From contig CAVSZY010000004.1 in assembly GCA_963732585.1 (NCBI GenBank), positions 62,001-126,000 on the forward strand: a stretch of 64,000 nucleotides of DNA, read 5' to 3'. The translations under genes were made by a program, and so were the position numbers. Of this stretch, positions 8,691 to 16,399 are shown one piece after another. Each line of letters starts with the position of its first letter. Positions within the stretch are counted from its first letter, which is position 1. Origin of the DNA: WLMZ01 sp963732585. GTDB lineage: Bacteria > Actinomycetota > Acidimicrobiia > Acidimicrobiales > Ilumatobacteraceae. The notes under the pieces are model-generated. The model did no database searches. It was given only the letters and a program-made list of their open reading frames with translations, and had not been told where the DNA came from.

Positions 8691-9033
8691 CATGCGGGAA
8701 TCTCGTAGAACTCGACCACGAACCGGCAATCGGCGTCCGGTTCCACCCGATGGGCAACCCCCGGTGGAATGTCGATGCTCTCACCTGTCCCAAGAAGATG
8801 GGAGTTGCCAGGTTTGTCTTCGAAGATGAAGGTCAGCGACCCTGCACGCAGGGTCGAGGAGTTCACGCTCGAGTTCGTCGACCGGATCGAGGGTGCTTCG
8901 CCGCTGCCACCGGCGCCGGGCGACCACGGCGCTCGACTCGCCAACTCCGCTGATGGAGCACTAGCCAACCGCTATCCGCCATCCATCGAACCCTGGTGGG
9001 ACGCCCAGCGATGAAACCGACGAGGCGCCTCGT
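8691..9033. repeat. Deletion hybrid of the P450/ABM locus
   Basis: 8691-8850 is nearly identical to 10580-10739 (the 3' end of the P450-DUF1971 gene, minus strand). 8868-9033 matches about 12400-12566 (the 3' end of the ABM gene plus the next start codon). The ~1.66 kb between these segments in the intact locus is absent. The junction holds a perfect inverted repeat, GACCCTG-cacg-CAGGGTC (8838-8855). The ABM part still ends WWDAQR-stop. Confidence 0.82.
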
Positions 9034-9050
9034 CGTCGTGCATTCAGGCG

Positions 9051-9099
9051 CGTAATAGTGCGCTTTGTTGCGGCGAGAGCAACGCGGCGCGCTATTACG
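9051..9099. repeat. 49-nt dispersed hairpin element, copy 1
   Basis: Ends cgtaatag…ctattacg, forming an outer stem of about 13 bp (cgtaatagtgcgc against gcgcgctattacg, one mismatch). A separate inner stem is gttgc/gcaac. Same length and end sequences as the elements at 24568 and 41469. It sits between the deletion hybrid and the second lipoprotein copy. Confidence 0.78.
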
Positions 9100-9111
9100 C
9101 GCGGGTGATGG

Positions 9112-9728
9112 GCCTCGGGTAAGTCCGGCGAGGATAACCACACCGACCACAACCTCGCCTTCAGGTCACCGTCCGCCGATTCAAACTCCGTTGACATCCA
9201 CCCCCCCGGTGTATTATTTCTCTATGAGCGGAATCTTTAAGGCGACGCTTGTCGCCGCGTCACTGACAGCCGGTTGCGGGCAGGCAAGGGCCATCTCGAA
9301 CTCGACCGGGATCGAACCACGATCTGCGCAATCCTTCGAGGCGAATCCCCCTTCCACCAACGTAAAGCCTGCTGTTTCCACGGTCGACAGAGATGGAAAT
9401 GCCTTCGAACTCGCAGAGTCAATCGAGCGGCCCGGTCAGCGAATGCTGATGGACGATCTGGTTGCTCAGACCCGCGACGGCTACATCGAACGCAATGGAA
9501 AGACGTTTGGACCGCCGACGGATGAAGCACTGAATGCGACAGATTCCGAGGCACGCTTGAAGCTCTTTCCGGATTTTGTACCGGAGGTCGCAGTCATCGA
9601 TCTCAAGGGCACATTTAGCGTGCTCGGCTTCGTGCCGAAAGAGATGCTGATCGGATATTCGCCGATCGCTACTGACGGCTATCCGGTTTACGGTTCTGAC
9701 GGGGTCACGGTCGTTGGCCGGATGAAGT
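9112..9728 (+). repeat. Direct repeat, copy 2 (~617 bp)
   Basis: Partner of 6789-7384. Starts with 'gcctcgggtaagtcc', which encodes the end of the SHMT-like gene in copy 1 but has no gene here. This makes copy 1's left flank the original context, while copy 2 retains the complete lipoprotein gene. Confidence 0.9.
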
Positions 9729-9808
9729 CGACATACGTCGAGCGTGACGGTGTCCTCCACGCAGACAGCATCCAGTTCATCGAAACAGTCGGAGACTTCG
9801 GAGACTGA
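9224..9808 (+). CDS. Secreted lipoprotein of unknown function
   Basis: 194 residues starting MSGIFKATLVAASLTAGCGQARA: a short signal peptide with a lipobox-like LTAGC, so Cys18 is probably lipidated and the protein anchored on the outside of the membrane. The mature part is acidic/neutral and has no recognised domain (segments FGPPTDEALNATDSEARLKLF and GYPVYGSDGVTVVGRM). The upstream '…gtattatttctct' looks like a -10 region with a short leader. A longer upstream frame exists, but the duplicated boundary and signal peptide decide for 9224. The stop lies one base before the next gene's GTG. Confidence 0.72.
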   Translation: MSGIFKATLVAASLTAGCGQARAISNSTGIEPRSAQSFEANPPSTNVKPAVSTVDRDGNAFELAESIERPGQRMLMDDLVAQTRDGYIERNGKTFGPPTDEALNATDSEARLKLFPDFVPEVAVIDLKGTFSVLGFVPKEMLIGYSPIATDGYPVYGSDGVTVVGRMKSTYVERDGVLHADSIQFIETVGDFGD

Positions 9809-9809
9809 T

Positions 9810-10346
9810 GTGCGGCCCACTATAAAGTCCAAGCTTCTCGTTATCGCCCTCGCAGCGGTCGGCACATTCGTGAGCACGATCTCGGTTTGGGCGACGGACT
9901 ACCCGTCTTTTGGAACGACGGTCATCGACAATCAAATCCTGCCCGATCAATACGCGTTCCGTTGTGGAACGTCCAACGGAAGCCGAGGTGCAAACTCGCC
10001 GTGGGCCGTGACACTATCGGCAGGGGCTCTGGGCAAGTCGACGGCAAATTGTCTCGCACCCAACGTTCACGCTGACGCCGGACGATATCAGGTCGCAATT
10101 GATGTATCCACCGCAGCGAACGGACATTGTCCATCCTTGTCCGGGTCTAACGGCGCAGGTACACCGTGGGTGTTGGTGTCAGGCAGCTTCAACGCCTACA
10201 GCGCTTCGCCGTACAACTGCTACAGCTGGGCCAACGGCGGTCGTCAAGAGTACCGATATCACTTCTTCAAGGGCGTTTTCTGCTTCCCAGCGGACAACTG
10301 TGCATTTGGGTATCAGTCAAGTCTAAGGACCGAACACTATTTTTGA
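9810..10346 (+). CDS. Secreted cysteine-containing protein of unknown function
   Basis: 178 residues from GTG at 9810: signal peptide KSKLLVIALAAVGTFVSTISVWA, then a small mature domain with several cysteines (FRCGTSNGS, ANCLAPN, GHCPSL, YNCYSWANG, CFPADNCAFG) that could form disulfides after export. It is translationally coupled to the lipoprotein upstream (1-nt gap), so the two probably act together on the cell surface. No known family recognised. The duplicated copy at 6.9 kb lacks this partner. Confidence 0.6.
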   Translation: MRPTIKSKLLVIALAAVGTFVSTISVWATDYPSFGTTVIDNQILPDQYAFRCGTSNGSRGANSPWAVTLSAGALGKSTANCLAPNVHADAGRYQVAIDVSTAANGHCPSLSGSNGAGTPWVLVSGSFNAYSASPYNCYSWANGGRQEYRYHFFKGVFCFPADNCAFGYQSSLRTEHYF

Positions 10347-10558
10347 GCAGACGGCCCGCCAACCCGACGGATGTCTCGAGGGACGGCGTCCGTTGGTCGG
10401 TCGCCTGTCCAGGCATCGCGTCGCTGCCTGTAAGCGGCGTGGATGCGGTTGGCATATTGAGCTTCGAGGTAGCGGCGCGACAGGTTCTTCGTCAGGTCGA
10501 TGAACAACCGGACGGCATCCAACGCGTCGGTCGCTTGACGCCGCCCACTCATCGGCAT
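10337..10558 (-). CDS. Small hypothetical protein, possibly truncated
   Basis: 73 codons starting MPMSGRRQATDALDAVRLFIDLTKNLSRRYLEAQ…, with a good AGGAGA Shine-Dalgarno about 9 nt upstream of the ATG. The first 50 residues look helical and protein-like. The last 20 look like out-of-frame tail, so the gene may be cut off. It lies just downstream of the P450 gene on the same strand. Function unknown. Confidence 0.35.
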   Translation of the reverse strand: MPMSGRRQATDALDAVRLFIDLTKNLSRRYLEAQYANRIHAAYRQRRDAWTGDRPTDAVPRDIRRVGGPSAQK

Positions 10559-10578
10559 CGCGACAATCTCCTACCCAT

Positions 10579-12111
10579 TCATGCGGGAATCTCGTAGAAC
10601 TCGACCACGAACCGGCAGTCGGCGCCGGGTTCCACCCGATGGGCGATTCCTGGTGGAATGTCGATGCTCTCACCTGTCCCAAGAAGATGGGCATTGCCAG
10701 GTCGGTCTTCGAAGATGAAGGTCAGCGACCCTGCACGCACGTGCAAACGCCCCCACGCGCCGGCGGCCACCCGATGGGCGCGCAGCAGACCCTTCGGTGT
10801 CGTCGAGGCGGTGAACTCGTCGGTCACCCGATCCAGCCGCATCCCCGCAGGACGGATATCGACCCACAGTTCGTTCAACGAGCGAAGAACGAAACCGGGC
10901 AGGTGTTTGAAATCGTTACGGCCGGGCGCGGCTCGGAACGACTCAACGCGGGCGAACAACCGTTGCCAGGCAATCAGCTGTTCCGCCCGGGAAAGACCGG
11001 CACCGGGACAATGATGCTCGCCGATACCGAAGGCGACGTGACGCGCCGAGTTGGACCGATCGAGATCGAGCACTTCCGGGTCGGGGAACATCCGTTGATC
11101 CCGGTTCCCGGCGGCGTAGCGGATGTGGATCACGGAGTCCTTGGGAATGGTCACCCCGTGGATCGTCCAGTCGTCACCGGCCATCCGGTACAAGCCCTGT
11201 GTCGGCGATTCCAAGCGCAGTACCTCCTCGATGAACTGCCCAATCAGCTTCGGGTTGGCACGCAGCCGGGCCTCGATCTCGGGCTGGCGCAGCAGCAACC
11301 ATAACCCGCTGGTCAGCGCGAAGGTGGTCGTCTCGTTGCCGCCGATATAGAGATGATCGAGGATGTTGATGATCTCGGCGTCGGTCAGAGCGCGGGTCTC
11401 GCCATCGGGGAACGTCGCCGTGCAGTTGACGAGATGGGTCATCACATCGTCGGCATCACCGGGCTCGGCACGGCGACGCTGCAGGTGAGCGTGGATGTAA
11501 TGCTGAAACTCGACGCCCTGCTCGGCGACGTAGATCTCCTGCTCCAGGGTCAACCCGCGGGCGAAAGGCATCACCCACGCCGCGCTCCAACGGCGCAGCG
11601 ATTCGAGGTCGTCGAGCGGGAAACCGAGCATCGCCGTAATCACCATCACCGGCAGCGGCCGAGCGAAATCGCGCATGAACTCGATCGTCGGCAGGCCAAT
11701 GAACTGCTCGATCAGCGAATCAACCAGTTCGGTGATCTTCCCGCTGCGCTTCGCCGCCCCGGCGGGGGTGAAGAACGGGTCGACAAGCGAGCGGTAGATG
11801 CGGTGGATCGGCGGATTCGTACCGAGCGGCCCCTTGCGCTCCCAGCCACGCTCGACATAGATCTGGCGGGCCTCGGGAAACTTGAGCAGCGGATTGCGAT
11901 CGTTCGACCCGTTGGGGAACCGATCCGGATTGCGCATCACAAAGACGATGTCTTCGTAGCGGGTGAGCACGAAGATGTTGCTGTCCGCCAGGTTGTACAC
12001 CGGCGCCTGCTCACGCAACAGGTCGTAGGTCGGATACCAATCCTCCTGCACCGCCGGCGACATCAGGTCGACCTCGCCGACGTGCATGGGGCACCCGTTA
12101 CCTTCGACCAC
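10579..12111 (-). CDS. Cytochrome P450 with C-terminal DUF1971 cupin-like domain
   Basis: 510 residues. The P450 part (about 1-410) shows the I-helix LYIGGNETTTFAL, the K-helix ExxR in EEVLRLESP and the heme-binding loop HVAFGIGEHHCPGAGLSRAE with the cysteine ligand. The last ~90 residues (TPKGLLRAHRVAAGAWGRL to FVVEFYEIPA) match DUF1971, a small cupin-like domain best known from tellurite-resistance-type proteins. The GTG at 12111 has AGGAGG 6 nt upstream. A 29-bp gap separates it from the divergent ABM gene, so they probably share a promoter region. Substrate unknown; the electron-transfer partner is not in the window. Confidence 0.85.
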   Translation of the reverse strand: MVEGNGCPMHVGEVDLMSPAVQEDWYPTYDLLREQAPVYNLADSNIFVLTRYEDIVFVMRNPDRFPNGSNDRNPLLKFPEARQIYVERGWERKGPLGTNPPIHRIYRSLVDPFFTPAGAAKRSGKITELVDSLIEQFIGLPTIEFMRDFARPLPVMVITAMLGFPLDDLESLRRWSAAWVMPFARGLTLEQEIYVAEQGVEFQHYIHAHLQRRRAEPGDADDVMTHLVNCTATFPDGETRALTDAEIINILDHLYIGGNETTTFALTSGLWLLLRQPEIEARLRANPKLIGQFIEEVLRLESPTQGLYRMAGDDWTIHGVTIPKDSVIHIRYAAGNRDQRMFPDPEVLDLDRSNSARHVAFGIGEHHCPGAGLSRAEQLIAWQRLFARVESFRAAPGRNDFKHLPGFVLRSLNELWVDIRPAGMRLDRVTDEFTASTTPKGLLRAHRVAAGAWGRLHVRAGSLTFIFEDRPGNAHLLGTGESIDIPPGIAHRVEPGADCRFVVEFYEIPA

Positions 12112-12140
12112 GAATCCTCCTCGATGACTAGTGTTGCTTT

Positions 12141-12545
12141 GTGACCACGATTCTTGCCCACCTACGTGTCAAGGCCGGAATGGAGGCCAGCTTCGAAGCC
12201 AACTCCCGTGAGCTCTATGCGGCCAGCCACGCCAACGAGCCGGGACTGTTGCGCTACGAATATTGGCGAGGCCACGAGCCACGGACCTACTACACCTTGC
12301 TCGCCTTCAAAGATCACGCCGCCTTCCTGACACACCAAGCCAGCGACCATCACCGGTTACTGACCGCAGATCTCGGCGAGATGGTCGAAGATGTGCAACT
12401 CGAGTTCGTCGACCCGATCGATGGTGCCTCGCCGCTACCGGCCGCCGACACCACCACGGTGATCGAGACGTCGTCACCACTCATCGAGCATTACGCCGCC
12501 CGCTACCCAGCGACAATCGAACCATGGTGGGATGCCCAGCGATGA
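12141..12545 (+). CDS. Antibiotic-biosynthesis-monooxygenase (ABM) family protein
   Basis: 134 residues from GTG: TTILAHLRVKAGMEASFEANSRELYAASHANEPGLLRYEYWRG and FKDHAAFLTHQASDHHRLL, the ferredoxin-like ABM/quinol-monooxygenase fold. The C-terminal extension ends in PATIEPWWDAQR. Such proteins oxidise quinones or polyphenols without cofactors, or act as small binding proteins. It is divergent from the P450 gene, suggesting a shared oxidative pathway. A degenerate copy of its 3' end sits at 8868-9033. Confidence 0.75.
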   Translation: MTTILAHLRVKAGMEASFEANSRELYAASHANEPGLLRYEYWRGHEPRTYYTLLAFKDHAAFLTHQASDHHRLLTADLGEMVEDVQLEFVDPIDGASPLPAADTTTVIETSSPLIEHYAARYPATIEPWWDAQR

Positions 12546-12790
12546 AACCGAGCAAGCGCCTCGTCGCCGCCTTGGTCGGTTGCACGGCCGTCGTTTCGAT
12601 CTCGGTTGCCTACAACATCTGGTGGGAGAGCTAGACCGCCAGGTTTGTCGAGTTCCTGAAGGCTTCTCTGCCAATTCCGGTCGAGTCGGCCGACCGCTTC
12701 TTGAACACCAACGCCGCCACGATCGGCCAGCTTGCCACTGAGGCCAAGCCAGATGTGGCCAAACTTGAGTCCTGGTTGCCAGCGGACTAA
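12542..12790 (+). pseudogene. Small membrane-anchored protein interrupted by an in-frame TAG
   Basis: ATG overlaps the ABM stop (ATGA). It encodes MKPSKRLVAALVGCTAVVSISVAYNIWWES, then TAG at 12632, then continues in the same frame for 51 residues (TARFVEFLKASLPIPVESAD… to LESWLPAD) before TAA. The first part is a transmembrane anchor and the second looks like its extracytoplasmic tail. Either a nonsense mutation or a real 30-residue peptide. Confidence 0.5.
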
Positions 12791-12899
12791 GCCGAGCGTG
12801 TCGTGCTAGATCGAGGGTCGCGTGCGCTGTTTGTCGCCACGCGACGGCCAGCGCGCACGACGTGCCGTCGGCGGAGGGCTCGCGCCGGAATAGGGTTGG

Positions 12900-14081
12900 T
12901 CAACCCGGTGAGGAGGCGGGTAGCGACAGACGGCCACGGGCGATCACCGAGCCGATCAAGTGCTCCCCCGGGCGATAGACGAGATGGGTGTAGCTCGGGG
13001 CGTCGAGCACCACCAGGTCGGCGCGACCACCAACCCGGATCTGGCCAACGTCGGGGTCGCGCAACGCCAACGCTCCCCCGACCGTGGCCGCTAGCAGCGC
13101 TTCTTCGGCGGTCATATACATGTCGCGCACGGCCATCGCCAGCGCCAGCGGCATCGAAGAGCTGTAGCTGGAACCGGGGTTGCAGTTGGTGGCCAGCGCC
13201 ACCCGCACCCCGGCATCGAGCAACCGCCTGGCATTTGGATACGGCTGGCGGGTGCTGAACTCGGTCAACGGCAGCAACGTCGCCACTGTGTCACTCCCGC
13301 CCAGCGCGGCGATGTCGTCGTCATCGAGGAACGTGCAATGGTCGACCGAGGCACAACCCATTTCCACCGCCAATTGCACGCCGCCGCTATGGCCGAGTTG
13401 ATTGCCATGCAACCGACAGCCCAGGCTGTGGGTTCGGCCCGCGGTGAGCACCGCTCGACATTGGTCGACGTCGAACGCGCCGACCTCGCAGAAGGCATCG
13501 ATCCAACGCGCGGAACCAGCGACAGCAGGCACCATTTCCTCGCACACCAAGCGGACATAGTCATCGCTGCGACCGCTGAATTCAGCCGGTACAACATGGG
13601 CGCCGAGGAAGGTGGCGTGCTCAGTGAACGCAGCGGCTACCTGCAAGCAGCGCAGCTCCTCCGCAGTCGAGAGGCCATAGCCAGACTTGATCTCGGTCGT
13701 GGTGATCCCGTGAGCCAACGCCCGTCGGCGACGAGCACGCGTCGCGTGAGCCAGCTCCGCTGACGTCGCCGCCCGGGTCGCGGCGACCGTTGTATTGATG
13801 CCACCGGTCTGATAAGGGCGTCCGGCCATGCGCGCTGCGAACTCGTCGCCACGATCGCCTGCGAAAACGAGATGGGTGTGGCTGTCGACGAAACCGGGGA
13901 TGACACAAGCACCAGCGGCGTCGAGGTGCTCATCGGCAACGGCGCCCGCAGGCTCAATCGCCAGCACCCGTTCACCAGCGATGATCACCGCCGCGTCACG
14001 CACCAAACCAAGTGGACCCTCGCCCACTGTCGGGTCGCAGGTGGCCAACAGGCCGATGTTGTCGACGACCAAGGTGGTCAC
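12900..14081 (-). CDS. hutI: Imidazolonepropionase
   Basis: 393 residues of the amidohydrolase superfamily; third step of histidine degradation, hydrolysing imidazolone-5-propionate to N-formimino-L-glutamate. Visible motifs: metal ligands DSHTHLVFAGDRGDEF, substrate-binding GRPYQTGGINTTV, EIKSGYGL, HGNQLGHSGG, ASVDHCTFL and LATNCNPGSSYSSSMP. Start GTG overlaps the stop of the iclR-type gene (GTGA), so regulator and enzyme form one unit transcribed away from hutHU. Confidence 0.93.
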   Translation of the reverse strand: MTTLVVDNIGLLATCDPTVGEGPLGLVRDAAVIIAGERVLAIEPAGAVADEHLDAAGACVIPGFVDSHTHLVFAGDRGDEFAARMAGRPYQTGGINTTVAATRAATSAELAHATRARRRRALAHGITTTEIKSGYGLSTAEELRCLQVAAAFTEHATFLGAHVVPAEFSGRSDDYVRLVCEEMVPAVAGSARWIDAFCEVGAFDVDQCRAVLTAGRTHSLGCRLHGNQLGHSGGVQLAVEMGCASVDHCTFLDDDDIAALGGSDTVATLLPLTEFSTRQPYPNARRLLDAGVRVALATNCNPGSSYSSSMPLALAMAVRDMYMTAEEALLAATVGGALALRDPDVGQIRVGGRADLVVLDAPSYTHLVYRPGEHLIGSVIARGRLSLPASSPG

Positions 14082-14767
14082 CGGGTGCCACCCATCAGCG
14101 TTGCCAGTTGCGCCACTTTGTCGGCCAGCAGGTGGCGGGCACTCACCAGCCGCTCGCCGTGGAGTCGAAAGCTCGGCCCGATGATGCTCATCGCCGCGAT
14201 GATCCTGCCGCTGCCATCGGTGACCGGCGCCGAGACCGCGGTGACCCCGCGCTCGACGGCGTCGAGGCGTACCGCAACGCCGTCATGGTCGACCTCGCCA
14301 GCGAGGGCTGCGCCAACGGCGGTGCCACGACGGGGGACCCGGTTCCCCAACCAACTGACGTGGCGTACGGCATGTGTCCCCGGTTCCAAGGCGACATACA
14401 CGGCACAGTCATCGTCGATCGGTTCGGCCAGGTAGGCCGACTCACCGGTCGTTTCGGCGATCGCCCGCAAGATCTCGCCGGCCAAGCGCGGCAGCGCCAT
14501 CGTCGACGACAGCGAGCGGGCGAGACGCAACAGCTCTGGCCCCGGAACCCAGATGCCATCGTCACGACGCACGGCGAACCCGGCTGCCTCCAGCGAACGC
14601 ATCTGACGCAACACCGTCGAGGCGCTGAGTTCGACCGCCCGGGCTAACTCTGCGAGCGGTAACCCATGCGGGTGGTCGGCGATCAGCACCACCAGGCTCA
14701 AGCCGCGATCGGTGGCCCGCGGTTGGCTTCTGGTTCCTGCTTCGACACGTTGCATAGTGTTTCGCAT
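14078..14767 (-). CDS. IclR-family regulator of the hut genes
   Basis: About 229 residues. N-terminal winged helix (RGLSLVVLIADHPHGLPLAELARAVELSASTVLRQMRSLEAAGF), C-terminal IclR effector domain with RRGTAVGAAL and ISAPVTD-like SAPVTDGSGRIIAAMSI. ATG at 14767 is chosen; GTG at 14785 and ATG at 14755 are alternatives. It sits between divergent hutI and hutH and probably responds to urocanate or another hut intermediate, by analogy with hut regulators. The DNA-binding domain is intact. Confidence 0.85.
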   Translation of the reverse strand: MRNTMQRVEAGTRSQPRATDRGLSLVVLIADHPHGLPLAELARAVELSASTVLRQMRSLEAAGFAVRRDDGIWVPGPELLRLARSLSSTMALPRLAGEILRAIAETTGESAYLAEPIDDDCAVYVALEPGTHAVRHVSWLGNRVPRRGTAVGAALAGEVDHDGVAVRLDAVERGVTAVSAPVTDGSGRIIAAMSIIGPSFRLHGERLVSARHLLADKVAQLATLMGGTR

Positions 14768-14774
14768 TATGGCA
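14751..14774 (+). promoter_or_regulatory. Candidate operator between iclR-type gene and hutH
   Basis: Imperfect inverted repeat tgcatagtg-tttcg-cattatggca just upstream of hutH and overlapping the 5' end of the regulator gene. IclR proteins commonly bind such partly palindromic sites in divergent promoters. Assignment is by position and symmetry only. Confidence 0.4.
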
Positions 14775-14788
14775 GAGTCTTTCACTGC

Positions 14789-16399
14789 ATGAAAGAGAAC
14801 AGTAAGGCAGATGAAAGCGTCGGCGCGGTCGTGCTCGCCGGTCGGGCGCTGACGATCGATGACGTGGTCGCCGTTGCCCGCGACGGCGCGTCGCTGTCGC
14901 TAGATGCCGCGGCGCGAGCGTCGATGCACTCCTCGGCAGCGTTGATCGACGGCTTCGTCGCCAGCGGCAAGGCGGTCTATGGCGTGACGACCGGCTTCGG
15001 GGCATTGGCCAGCACGGCGATACCCGTGGAGCGAACCGCCGAGCTGCAGCGTGCGCTGATTCGGTCCCACGCAAGCGGCATGGGCGACAGGGTCGAGCAT
15101 GAGGTCGTGCGGGCGATGCTGCTGTTGCGCGCCAGAAGTCTGAGCATGGGCTATTCCGGCGTACGCCCGGAGATCGTCGACTTGCAGCTCGCGCTGCTGA
15201 ACAACGACCTCACCCCGATCGTCTACGAATACGGTTCGCTCGGTGCCAGCGGCGACCTCGCCCCGCTCAGCCACTGCGCCCTGGCGCTCATCGGTGAAGG
15301 AGAAGTCGAAGACGCCGACCGCCGCCGCCAACCGAGCAGCGAGGCGCTCGCCGCGGCCTGTTTGACACCGATCGAGCTGCGCGCCAAAGAAGGCCTGGCC
15401 TTGATCAATGGCACCGACGGCATCCTCGGCATGCTCTGCCTGGCAATCCGCGACATCGGCGTCTTGCTGCAGGTGGCCGACGTCGTCGCGGCGATGACCG
15501 TCGAGGGTTTGCTCGGCACCGACCGGGCCTTTGCCGCCGATCTGCAAGCGCTACGCCCACAACTCGGGCAGGCGATCAGCGCCAGCAACCTGCGCCAGGT
15601 GCTGGCCGGCTCGGCAATTGTGGCCAGCCATCTCGACGGCGACTCGCGGGTGCAAGACGCCTATTCGCTGCGCTGCACCCCGCAGGTCCACGGCGCGGCA
15701 GGTGACACGCTGGCCCACGCCCGCATGATCGCCGAACGTGAACTCGACGCGGCGATCGACAACCCGATGATCCTCGTCGATGGTCGAGTCGAATCGTGCG
15801 GCAACTTCCACGGCGCGCCTGTTGGTTTCGTCGCCGACTTCCTGGCCATCGCCACCAGCGAGGTCGGCGCGATCAGCGAACGACGCACCGACCGCATGCT
15901 CGACGTGGCCCGCTCCCACGGGCTGCCCCCGTTCCTGTCCCCCGACGCCGGCGTCAACTCGGGCTTGATGATCGCCCACTACACCCAGGCCGGCATGGCG
16001 ATGGAGAACAAGCGTCTGGCCTCGCCGGCCTCGGTCGATTCGCTGCCGACCAGCGCGATGCAAGAAGATCACGTCTCCAACGGATGGGCAGCGGCACGCA
16101 AACTGCGGCGCAGCGTCGACAACCTGCGACGCATCCTCGCCGTCGAACTGGTCTGTGCCGCGTCGGCCATCGATCTGCGCGCGCCGTTGACCCCGGCGCC
16201 AGGAACCGGCGCCGCGCTGGCGGCGATTCGCAGCCGCGTCGGCGGCCCAGGCCCCGACCGCTGGCTCTCCCCCGATCTCGCGTTGGCCGAGGCGGCCCTC
16301 GCCGACGGCTCGATTCTCGACGCCACCACCGCCGCCGTCGGACCATTGACCAGCTACACCCACGACCATCGCCACAACAATCAATGGAGGTCCTCATGA
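14789..16399 (+). CDS. hutH: Histidine ammonia-lyase
   Basis: 536 residues; deaminates L-histidine to urocanate. The MIO-forming Ala-Ser-Gly triad is A153-S154-G155 in GSLGASGDLAPLSH. Other landmarks are VYGVTTGFGALA, LINGTDG, the QDAYSLRC (Q/R-DxYS) segment and the ALxDNP-like AIDNPM and SGNFHGAPV-like CGNFHGAPV regions. ATG at 14789 follows the divergent promoter; a longer upstream frame runs antisense through the regulator and is not credible. The stop overlaps the hutU start (ATGA). Confidence 0.95.
   Translation: MKENSKADESVGAVVLAGRALTIDDVVAVARDGASLSLDAAARASMHSSAALIDGFVASGKAVYGVTTGFGALASTAIPVERTAELQRALIRSHASGMGDRVEHEVVRAMLLLRARSLSMGYSGVRPEIVDLQLALLNNDLTPIVYEYGSLGASGDLAPLSHCALALIGEGEVEDADRRRQPSSEALAAACLTPIELRAKEGLALINGTDGILGMLCLAIRDIGVLLQVADVVAAMTVEGLLGTDRAFAADLQALRPQLGQAISASNLRQVLAGSAIVASHLDGDSRVQDAYSLRCTPQVHGAAGDTLAHARMIAERELDAAIDNPMILVDGRVESCGNFHGAPVGFVADFLAIATSEVGAISERRTDRMLDVARSHGLPPFLSPDAGVNSGLMIAHYTQAGMAMENKRLASPASVDSLPTSAMQEDHVSNGWAAARKLRRSVDNLRRILAVELVCAASAIDLRAPLTPAPGTGAALAAIRSRVGGPGPDRWLSPDLALAEAALADGSILDATTAAVGPLTSYTHDHRHNNQWRSS

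Noticed and set aside
12632..12634. TAG as a pyrrolysine or recoded codon
   Set aside because: No pyl genes or recoding signal are visible, and a simple nonsense mutation is enough; kept only as a possible readthrough.
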